Shown in pieces: positions 16,940-23,612 of a DNA stretch of 64,000 bases. Origin of the DNA: Lichenicola sp964247735 (GTDB taxonomy: Bacteria; Pseudomonadota; Alphaproteobacteria; Acetobacterales; Acetobacteraceae); NCBI GenBank assembly GCA_964247735.1, contig CAXTVS010000004.1:1-64000 (forward strand), given 5' to 3'. Under the pieces are notes generated by a model, which saw only the letters and a list, made by a program, of their open reading frames with translations, was not told the origin of the DNA and made no database searches. A program made the position numbers and the translations under genes. How positions within the stretch are numbered: position 1 is the stretch's first letter; each line of letters starts with the position of its first letter.

Positions 16940-17722
16940 CTAGCCCTTCCGCTCCAGCTGCAGCTGCTTGATCTTGCCGATCGCTTCCGCGGGATTCAGC
17001 CCCTTGGGGCAGGTCTGGGTGCAGTTCATGATGGTCCGGCAGGCATACAGCTTGAGCGGGTCCTCCAGCGCGTCCAGCCGCTCGCCGGTGTACTCGTCGC
17101 GCGAGTCGGCAATCCAGCGATACGCCGCCAGCAGCGTCGCCGGGCCGAGGTACTTGTCGCCGTTCCACCAGTAGCTCGGGCAGGAGGTGGTGCAGCAGAA
17201 GCACAGGATGCACTCCCACATGCCGTCCAGCTTGGACCGCTCCTCCATGCTCTGCCGGCGCTCGCCGTCCGGCGGCGGGTTGGTGTCGGCCTTGAGCCAG
17301 GGCTCGATCGAGCGCAGCTGCGCGTACGCCATGCTCAGGTCCGGCACCAGGTCCTTGACCACCGGCATGTGCGGCAGCGGGTAGATGTTGACCGCCTTCT
17401 TCACCTCCTCGATCGGCTTGAGGCAGGCCAGCGTGTTGGTGCCGTCGATGTTCATGGCGCACGAGCCGCAGATGCCCTCGCGGCAGGAGCGGCGGAAGGT
17501 GAGGGTCTGGTCAACCTCGTTCTTGATGTAGATCAGCGCGTCCAGCACCATCGGGCCCATGCGGTCGAGGTCGAGCTCATAGGTGTCCAGCACCGGGTTC
17601 TGCCCGTCATCCGGGCTCCAGCGATAGACCTTGAACTCCTTGACCCGCTTCGAGCCGGCCGGCGCCGCGAAGGTGCGGCCGCGGCCGACCTTGCTGTTCT
17701 TGGGAAGCGTGAACTCGACCAT
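16940..17722 (-). CDS. sdhB: Succinate dehydrogenase iron-sulfur subunit
   Basis: A 260-aa complex II subunit carrying three Fe-S clusters. The [2Fe-2S] motif is SCREGICGSCAMNIDGTNTL, the [4Fe-4S] motif lies in CILCFCCTTSCPSYWWN, and the [3Fe-4S] motif lies in CRTIMNCTQTCPKGLNP. It passes electrons from SdhA FADH2 to the quinone site formed with SdhC/SdhD. It lies downstream of sdhA, separated by a 136-bp gap filled by a hairpin-rich repeat, which may lower or stabilise sdhB transcript levels. Confidence 0.97.
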   Translation of the reverse strand: MVEFTLPKNSKVGRGRTFAAPAGSKRVKEFKVYRWSPDDGQNPVLDTYELDLDRMGPMVLDALIYIKNEVDQTLTFRRSCREGICGSCAMNIDGTNTLACLKPIEEVKKAVNIYPLPHMPVVKDLVPDLSMAYAQLRSIEPWLKADTNPPPDGERRQSMEERSKLDGMWECILCFCCTTSCPSYWWNGDKYLGPATLLAAYRWIADSRDEYTGERLDALEDPLKLYACRTIMNCTQTCPKGLNPAEAIGKIKQLQLERKG

Positions 17723-17740
17723 GGGAAATCCCTTGCATCA

Positions 17741-17858
17741 AGGCCAGGGCGCTGCCCTGGACCCGCCAAGGGCGCAGCCCTTGGAACCCACTACTCAGAT
17801 CAGGTGTCCAGAGGACGACCGTCCTCTGGTGGGGTCAGGAGCAAAGCCCCTGGAAAGC
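17741..17858. repeat. REP-like palindromic repeat cluster between sdhA and sdhB
   Basis: Four hairpins lie in tandem. CCAGGGC-GCT-GCCCTGG is at 17744-17760 and CCAAGGGC-GCA-GCCCTTGG at 17766-17784. CCAGAGGAC-GACC-GTCCTCTGG is at 17808-17829. The imperfect CAGGAGC-AAA-GCCCCTG lies near 17836-17852. The first two match in order, spacing and loop the element at 51812-51852. This looks like a dispersed intergenic repeat family. Its position inside the sdh operon suggests an effect on mRNA processing or partial termination. Confidence 0.8.
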
Positions 17859-19670
17859 TCAGTAGACGCGTTTCTTCGGCGGGAACACGGACACCTCGTT
17901 GGTCAGCGTCTGCATCCGCACCGGGCGGTAGGACAGGTCCACGGCTCCCTGATCCCCAAGATACGACACCGTGTGCTTCATCCACTCTGCGTCGTCGCGG
18001 TCGGGATAGTCGTCATGCGCCTGGGCGCCGCGGCTTTCCTTGCGCGCTTCCGCGCTGACCATGGTGACGGTGCCGTTGGCCATAAGGTTCTCGTATTCGA
18101 GCGCCTCCATCAGGTCGCTGTTCCAGATCAGCGACCGGTCCGCGACCGACACGTCGACCAGGCCTGACCACAGCCGGTCGATCTTCTCGACGCCCTCGGT
18201 CAGGCTGGTGGAGGAGCGGAACACTGCCGCGTGCGCCTGCATGGTCCGCTGCAGCTCCTCGCGCATGGTGGCGACGCGGGTGTTGCCGTTGGCGTGGCGC
18301 ATCCGGTCCAGCCGGTCCAACGAGAACTCGCCGGCGCGGTCGGGCAGGGGCCGGCTCGTCTCGCCCGGCCTGACGATTTCAGCGGCGCGCAACGCGGCAG
18401 CTCGACCGAAAACCACCAGGTCGAGCAGCGAGTTGGTGCCGAGCCGGTTGGCGCCATGCACCGACACGCAGGCCGCCTCGCCGACCGCCATCAGCCCGCG
18501 CACCACCGCGTCCGGATCGGCCTGCGTCGGCCGCAGTACCTCGCCGTGGTAGTTCGTTGGGATGCCACCCATGTTGTAGTGCACGGTCGGCAAAACCGGC
18601 ACCGGCTCCTTGGTGACGTCGATGCCGGCGAACACCCGTGCCGTCTCCGAGATGCCTGGCAGGCGCTCGTGCAGCAGGTCGGCACCGATGTGCTCCAGGT
18701 GCATCATGATGTGGTCCTTGTTCGGACCACACCCGCGCCCCTCGTTGATCTCGATGGTCATCGAGCGCGATACCACGTCGCGCGACGCCAAGTCCTTCGC
18801 GGTCGGCGCGTAGCGCTCCATGAAGCGCTCGCCCTCGGAGTTCGTCAGGTATCCGCCCTCGCCGCGGCAGCCCTCGGTCAGCAGGCAGCCAGCCGGGAAG
18901 ATCCCCGTGGGGTGGAACTGCACGAACTCCATGTCCTGGGTCGGGATGCCGGCGCGCATGGCCATGCCGCCGCCATCGCCGGTGCAGGTGTGGGCCGAGG
19001 TGCAGCTCATGTAGGCGCGGCCGTAGCCGCCTGTCGCCAGCACCACCATGTTGGCGCGGAACCGGTGCATGGTGCCGTCCTCCAGGCACCAGGCCATGAC
19101 GCCGCGGCAGGCGCCATCCTCATCCATGATCAGGTCGAGGGCGAAGTACTCGACGAAGAACTCGGCGTTGTGCTTCAGGCTCTGCTGGTAGAGCGTGTGC
19201 AGGATGGCGTGGCCGGTGCGGTCGGCGGCGGCGCAGGCGCGCGGCACCGGCGCCTTGCCGTAGTCCGACATGTGGCCGCCGAACGGGCGCTGGTAGATCC
19301 GGCCGTCCTCGGTGCGCGAGAACGGCACGCCGAAATGCTCCAGCTCCTGGATCGCCGGCACCGCCTCGCGGCACATGTACTCGATCGCGTCCTGGTCGCC
19401 GAGCCAGTCCGACCCCTTCACGGTGTCGTACATGTGCCAGCGCCAGTTGTCCTCGGCCATGTTGCCGAGCGAGGCGCCGATGCCGCCCTGTGCCGCCACC
19501 GTGTGCGAGCGGGTCGGGAACACCTTGGTGATGCAGGCGGTCTTGAGCCCGGCCGCGACCATGCCGAGGGTGGCACGAAGGCCGGAACCGCCGGCGCCCA
19601 CCACCACCACGTCGTAGGCGTGGTCTACGATCGTGTAGGCGCGTGAGGAAGGCAGCGTGATCGCGTTCAT
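17859..19670 (-). CDS. sdhA: Succinate dehydrogenase flavoprotein subunit
   Basis: A 603-aa catalytic subunit of complex II that oxidises succinate to fumarate in the TCA cycle. It has the FAD-binding VVVGAGGSGLRATLGM near the N-terminus and the covalent-FAD His context TRSHTVAAQGGIGASLGN. Active-site regions include LTEGCRGEGGYLTN and YNMGGIPTNYHGEV, and the HGANRLGTNSLLDLVVFG segment is present. Length and C-terminus (QTLTNEVSVFPPKKRVY) are typical. It follows sdhD with a 31-nt gap. Confidence 0.98.
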   Translation of the reverse strand: MNAITLPSSRAYTIVDHAYDVVVVGAGGSGLRATLGMVAAGLKTACITKVFPTRSHTVAAQGGIGASLGNMAEDNWRWHMYDTVKGSDWLGDQDAIEYMCREAVPAIQELEHFGVPFSRTEDGRIYQRPFGGHMSDYGKAPVPRACAAADRTGHAILHTLYQQSLKHNAEFFVEYFALDLIMDEDGACRGVMAWCLEDGTMHRFRANMVVLATGGYGRAYMSCTSAHTCTGDGGGMAMRAGIPTQDMEFVQFHPTGIFPAGCLLTEGCRGEGGYLTNSEGERFMERYAPTAKDLASRDVVSRSMTIEINEGRGCGPNKDHIMMHLEHIGADLLHERLPGISETARVFAGIDVTKEPVPVLPTVHYNMGGIPTNYHGEVLRPTQADPDAVVRGLMAVGEAACVSVHGANRLGTNSLLDLVVFGRAAALRAAEIVRPGETSRPLPDRAGEFSLDRLDRMRHANGNTRVATMREELQRTMQAHAAVFRSSTSLTEGVEKIDRLWSGLVDVSVADRSLIWNSDLMEALEYENLMANGTVTMVSAEARKESRGAQAHDDYPDRDDAEWMKHTVSYLGDQGAVDLSYRPVRMQTLTNEVSVFPPKKRVY

Positions 19671-19701
19671 GTCAAAACTCTCGTTCCAGCCTGGAAACCG
19701 C

Positions 19702-20115
19702 TTAGGACGCGTGGATCCAGAACGCCATCTTCAGGATCGCCACTACCGCGAACAGCCCCAGCAACAGGGACGCGCCCTTGTTCAGCAGCGAGATCACCAG
19801 ATGCGAGCGGGTATCGTGCACGTAGTCGTCGATCACGACCTGCAGCCCGAGCTGCATGTGATGAAAGGTGAGCATCACCAGCGCCAGCAACAAGACCGTG
19901 TTGACCGGGTGCGCAGCCCAGTGCACCACCGCGAGTTGCGGCTGGCCCAGGTGCAGCAGCACCGCCACCACGAACCAGACAGTCAGCGGCACCAGCGCGA
20001 TGGCGGTGAGGCGCTCGACCCACCAGTGCTCGACGCCCGACTTGGCAGATCCCAGCCCGCGCACCCGTCCCAGCTGGGAACGCATGATCTGGACCTGCGT
20101 GTTCCTGTCGGCCAT
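19702..20115 (-). CDS. sdhD: Succinate dehydrogenase membrane anchor subunit D
   Basis: A 137-aa hydrophobic protein with three predicted membrane helices (around WFVVAVLLHLG, TVLLLALVMLTFHHMQLGLQVVIDDYVHD and LLLGLFAVVAILKMAF). The FHHMQLGLQVVIDDYVHD motif contains the conserved His heme ligand region and the quinone-site Asp-Tyr. The ATG at 20115 was chosen because it lies 2 nt after the sdhC stop and gives the normal size. The N-terminal GSAKSGVEHWWVERLTAIALVPL is diagnostic. Confidence 0.93.
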   Translation of the reverse strand: MADRNTQVQIMRSQLGRVRGLGSAKSGVEHWWVERLTAIALVPLTVWFVVAVLLHLGQPQLAVVHWAAHPVNTVLLLALVMLTFHHMQLGLQVVIDDYVHDTRSHLVISLLNKGASLLLGLFAVVAILKMAFWIHAS

Positions 20116-20117
20116 GT

Positions 20118-20645
20118 TCAGCGTCCCGTTCCGGCAGCCCCGGCCCCGTGCTGCCAGAGCACGAAGCCTGCCACCCAGATCAGCAGCGTCAGAAGCACCG
20201 ACACCACGATCACCAGCGGTCCGGTGCGGTTGTACACGTTCTTGGCGAAGCCGTAGCCCGCGTCCCAGGCCAGGTGGCGCAGGCCGCCCACGGTGTGGAA
20301 CACGACTGCCAGGGTCCAACCGAATAGCACCAGAAGGCCGAGCGGATTTGCCGCCACTCGCTGCACCACCGCGAACGGCTTCGGCCCGGTCGCCGCCGCC
20401 ACCAGCCACCACACCAGCAGCAGCGTGGCGATCGAGCTCACGATCCCGGAGATCCGGTAGAGCCCGGACAGCACCATCGACATCTGCAACTTGTAGACGC
20501 CGAGGTGGGGAGACATCGGGCGGCGCACCAGCTTGCCGTCGGTTGCATGCGCCACAAACAGCGCGTCACGGACATCCTTCATGGGCGCGCTGGCTACTTC
20601 CTTGAATGGCGAGCCCGGAAGATCGGGGGCTGGCGTGGCATCCAA
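20118..20645 (-). CDS. sdhC: Succinate dehydrogenase cytochrome b556 subunit C
   Basis: A 175-aa membrane anchor with SPHLGVYKLQMSMVLSGLYRISG (first part of the SdhC signature) and the heme-ligating VVFHTVGGLRHLAWD near the second helix, plus a third helix at the C-terminus. It forms the quinone-reducing membrane domain with SdhD. The first ~21 residues before MKDVRDALF are unusual, and a start at 20582 is possible. AGGA upstream of 20645 slightly favours the longer form. It is the first gene of sdhCDAB. Confidence 0.93.
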   Translation of the reverse strand: MDATPAPDLPGSPFKEVASAPMKDVRDALFVAHATDGKLVRRPMSPHLGVYKLQMSMVLSGLYRISGIVSSIATLLLVWWLVAAATGPKPFAVVQRVAANPLGLLVLFGWTLAVVFHTVGGLRHLAWDAGYGFAKNVYNRTGPLVIVVSVLLTLLIWVAGFVLWQHGAGAAGTGR

Positions 20646-20705
20646 CGGTCCTACGCCCGGCGCGGAACCCGGTCAACGCCACCACTGTGCAGTGCAACAT
20701 GACCG

Positions 20706-21992
20706 TCAGGACAGGTGATAGAGCCGGTCCGCGGGATCAAGCCGGACCCGGCCTTCGCCCTCAGCGCGGAGCAGCCAGGCCTCCGCCTGCGGCCGCGTCA
20801 GGTCCATCGCCTCGGCGATCCGCACCGCTCCAAGCGGCCCGCTCCTCAGCAGCAGCGCGATGCGGCGCCCGAACAGCTCGTAGAAACTGGGCTCGGCAAC
20901 GACCGGTCCAGGGTCTGGTGGGAGCGCGGGTTCCCGCAACGCCGGGCGCGGTCCGGCCTGGACCAGACGCAGGTGCCCGCCGTGCTCGGCCGGCGGCGGC
21001 GCGGGAAACGGCGTCGCCGCCTCCGCGAAGCCGGCATGCACCGGCTGCGGCGTGGGTGCCGGAACGGCGCCCGGGATCCTGCGGATGGCGGACCGGGCCG
21101 GACGCGGCGGCGACAGCAGGTCGCGCGGCGCCACGTCCTCGTCGGCGACCGGATGGGCGCCGAGGCGGATCAGGGTGCCCGCCTCCGGATCGCTGGTCCG
21201 CACCCAGTGCGGCACCCATTCCTTCTCGATGGCGCCGACCGTGTCCGCCCAGCGGTCGCCGCCTCGCTCCACGCCGACCAGCAGGACAGCATCCGACACG
21301 CCGTAGACGCAGCGCGTCGGCCCGCCGCGGTCGCGCTCGGGCTCGGTCTCCGACACCAGCACGAGGCGGTCCATGGACCCGCGCAGCCGCGCGTCGGCGG
21401 CCTGCCCGTGCAGGTCGCCCGGCAGCACCCCGACCGCAAACCCCTGTCGCGACAGGCTGCCCAGCACCGCCGCCTCCTCGACCGGGTTGCCGAGGCCGGA
21501 GATGATCGACAGCCCGGCCGCGGCGGCACGCACGGCGAACTGCTCGGCACGGCCCGCCGCGTCCGCATCGCTCCCGTCGCCGCCGACCACGGCGATCCCG
21601 CCGCGGTTCAGCAGCAGCCGGTCGCCCCGCCCGAACAGCAGCGCCGGTGCCGCGTCGCGCAGGCGCCGCTTCATCCGTCGCGGGTAGCCGGCGTCGTCGC
21701 GGCCGACCACCCACAGCCCAGACCGTTCCCACCGGTCCAGCACCGCATCCAGCGCCGTCGCACGGCCCAGCAGCGACGCCAGCCGTTCAAACGGGACCGG
21801 AGCTCCGGGCACCCAGCACAGCCGCTCCAGCAGCTCGGGCTCCAGCAGGTCGACCGGCTGCAGCCGGGTCCGCTTCAGCCATGCCGACACCCGGTCCAGC
21901 TCGTGCCCATGGAGCGGCGGGACGGCTCCCTCGGCCTGTCCGAGCCGCGCCGTCAGAAGCAGGAGCACTCGTGTCCGGGTTGTCGTCGTCAT
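20706..21992 (-). CDS. Divergent DprA/Smf-like Rossmann-fold protein with C-terminal winged helix
   Basis: A 428-aa protein. An N-terminal helical part precedes a DprA-like sequence: DDAGYPRRMKRRLRDAAPALLFGRGD, GGIAVVGGDGSDADAAGR, AGLSIISGLGNPVEEAAVLGSL and GFAVGVLPGDL. The canonical DprA motif IVGSR reads VVGGDGS and the SGlArGID motif reads SGLGNPVEE, so nucleotide-binding details differ. A Pro/Ala-rich linker and a C-terminal winged helix (SFYELFGRRIALLLRSGPLGAVRIAEAM, ending LYHLS) complete it. Canonical DprA loads RecA on ssDNA. The role here is uncertain. It follows a small membrane protein gene by 6 nt. Confidence 0.65.
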   Translation of the reverse strand: MTTTTRTRVLLLLTARLGQAEGAVPPLHGHELDRVSAWLKRTRLQPVDLLEPELLERLCWVPGAPVPFERLASLLGRATALDAVLDRWERSGLWVVGRDDAGYPRRMKRRLRDAAPALLFGRGDRLLLNRGGIAVVGGDGSDADAAGRAEQFAVRAAAAGLSIISGLGNPVEEAAVLGSLSRQGFAVGVLPGDLHGQAADARLRGSMDRLVLVSETEPERDRGGPTRCVYGVSDAVLLVGVERGGDRWADTVGAIEKEWVPHWVRTSDPEAGTLIRLGAHPVADEDVAPRDLLSPPRPARSAIRRIPGAVPAPTPQPVHAGFAEAATPFPAPPPAEHGGHLRLVQAGPRPALREPALPPDPGPVVAEPSFYELFGRRIALLLRSGPLGAVRIAEAMDLTRPQAEAWLLRAEGEGRVRLDPADRLYHLS

Positions 21993-21998
21993 CTGGGC

Positions 21999-22382
21999 TC
22001 AACCGGAAGGAGTGGTGGTGGTTCCGGAATGGTCGAGCTCCGGCATCGGCAGCGGCACCGGTGGCGGCGACATCATCACCGGCGCCGGCAGGGGCGGCAC
22101 CTTCCCCGGGGCTGGTTTCCCGGCGACGATGTCGGCCGAAACCATCGCCGGCCACGGCATCAATCCATGGGTTGCCAGACGATGATGCGCCCAGGACGGC
22201 CAGCTGGCGACCGCCACGTGGCGCAGGCCGAGATAGAGCGCGCCCTGCGCCATGATCGCCAGCGCCGCGCCCGCCGCGCGTGGCCAGGCCGCGCGCGGCG
22301 GACGCGCCGGCGGCGCTCCGGGGCGCCAAATGTAGTGCGGCTCCGGCGCCCGGACGGCGCGGCCAGGCAGGAACCGGCTCAG
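21999..22382 (-). CDS. Small proline-rich membrane protein of unknown function
   Basis: An open frame of about 127 codons with strong third-position GC bias, so it looks coding. It has one hydrophobic segment (AAGAALAIMAQGALYLGLRHVAVASW), followed by a Pro-rich C-terminal tail (KVPPLPAPVMMSPPPVPLPM) ending in TTTTPSG. No good start codon follows the asd stop. The coordinate given uses a CTG overlapping asd; a GTG at 22478 inside asd, or an ATG in the hydrophobic segment, are alternatives. It is tightly linked to the downstream DprA-like gene (6-nt gap). No homologous family was recognised. Confidence 0.45.
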   Translation of the reverse strand: MSRFLPGRAVRAPEPHYIWRPGAPPARPPRAAWPRAAGAALAIMAQGALYLGLRHVAVASWPSWAHHRLATHGLMPWPAMVSADIVAGKPAPGKVPPLPAPVMMSPPPVPLPMPELDHSGTTTTPSG

Positions 22383-23410
22383 GCGGCCTTCTTCCGCAGC
22401 AGGTCGAGCGCCACCAGCGCTTCCGCGATCTGAACGGCGTTCAAGGCAGCGCCCTTGCGCAGGTTGTCCGACACGCACCAGAACGCCAGCCCGTTGGGCA
22501 CGGTGGGATCAATCCGCAGCCGGCTGACATAGGTCGCGTCCTCGCCGGCGCATTCCAGCGGGGTTACGTAGCCGCCGTCCTCGCGCTCGTCGTGCAGGAT
22601 TACGCCCGGTGCCTCCCGCAGCGCGTCCCGCGCCCGCCCGAGCTCCACCTTGTCCTCGAACTCCGCCACCACCGCCAGCGAATGGCCGATGAACACCGGC
22701 ACCCGCACGCAGGTGGCCATCACCGCGATGTCGCCGCCCATGATCTTGCGGGTTTCCACCGCCATCTTCCATTCCTCCTTGGTCGAGCCATCGTCGAGGA
22801 AGCGGTCGATGTGCGGGATCACGTTGAAGGCGATCTGCTTGGTGAACTGCTCCGTGGTCGGCGTGTCGTTGACGAAGGTGCCCTTGGTCTGGGTGAACAG
22901 CTCGTCCATGCCTTCCTTGCCGGCGCCGGACACCGCCTGATAGGTCGCCACCACCACCCTTTTCACCGTGAACAGGTCGTGCAGCGGCTTCAGCGCCAGC
23001 ACCATCTGGATGGTGGAGCAGTTCGGGTTGGCGATGATGCGGCGCCGGGTGTGCCGGGACAGCGCCTCCGGGTTCACCTCCGGCACCACCAGCGGCACGT
23101 CGTGGTCCATGCGGAACTGCGAGGTGTTGTCAATCACCACGCAGCCGGCGGCGGCGGCGCGGGGCGCGTGCGCCGCCGAGGCCGCCGCACCCGGGCTGAA
23201 CAGGGCCAAGTCCCAGCCCGAGAAGTCGAACGTGTCGAGGTTGCGCACCGCCAGCACGCGCTTGGGCCCGAACGAGATCTCCTGCCCGACCGAGCGGGCG
23301 GAAGCGAGGGCTGCGATCTCGTCCACCGGGAACCGGCGTTCGGCCAGCGTCTTGATGATCTCGCGCCCGACCGCTCCGGTGGCTCCTGCGACGGCGACGC
23401 GATAACCCAT
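22379..23410 (-). CDS. asd: Aspartate-semialdehyde dehydrogenase
   Basis: A 343-aa NADP-dependent enzyme that converts aspartyl phosphate to aspartate semialdehyde, the branch point to lysine/diaminopimelate, threonine and methionine. The NADP motif is VAVAGATGAVGREIIKTL. The catalytic Cys sits in NPNCSTIQMVLAL, and VVATYQAVSGAGKEGMDEL with the later GHSLAVVAEF complete the active-site region. The start at 23410 gives the family N-terminus MGYRVAVAGATG. Upstream open frame is shadow. It is divergent from the GH15 gene. Confidence 0.96.
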   Translation of the reverse strand: MGYRVAVAGATGAVGREIIKTLAERRFPVDEIAALASARSVGQEISFGPKRVLAVRNLDTFDFSGWDLALFSPGAAASAAHAPRAAAAGCVVIDNTSQFRMDHDVPLVVPEVNPEALSRHTRRRIIANPNCSTIQMVLALKPLHDLFTVKRVVVATYQAVSGAGKEGMDELFTQTKGTFVNDTPTTEQFTKQIAFNVIPHIDRFLDDGSTKEEWKMAVETRKIMGGDIAVMATCVRVPVFIGHSLAVVAEFEDKVELGRARDALREAPGVILHDEREDGGYVTPLECAGEDATYVSRLRIDPTVPNGLAFWCVSDNLRKGAALNAVQIAEALVALDLLRKKAA

Positions 23411-23538
23411 GACGATCGTCCTCGATGCATCCGGCCGAGGCGCCAGCCCCGGAAAGCCGGACGACGCTTGATCTGCTAGCCCGGAGCACGGGCCCGACGC
23501 AACAGAGCCGCTGCACGAGGCGGCACGCCGCCCCGTCC

Positions 23539-23557
23539 ACGGAACGAGACGTTCCGT
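23539..23557. promoter_or_regulatory. 19-bp inverted repeat in the asd / GH15 divergent region
   Basis: ACGGAACGAGACGTTCCGT is a perfect 8-bp inverted repeat around AGA, placed ~130 bp upstream of asd and ~56 bp upstream of the GH15 gene. Its symmetry and size fit a dimeric repressor operator. The regulator is unknown. Confidence 0.45.
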
Positions 23558-23612
23558 CCGGGCGTTCCCGCTGGCGGAAGCGGCGGTGCCGTCCAAAGGG
23601 GAGCTGTGGCCG

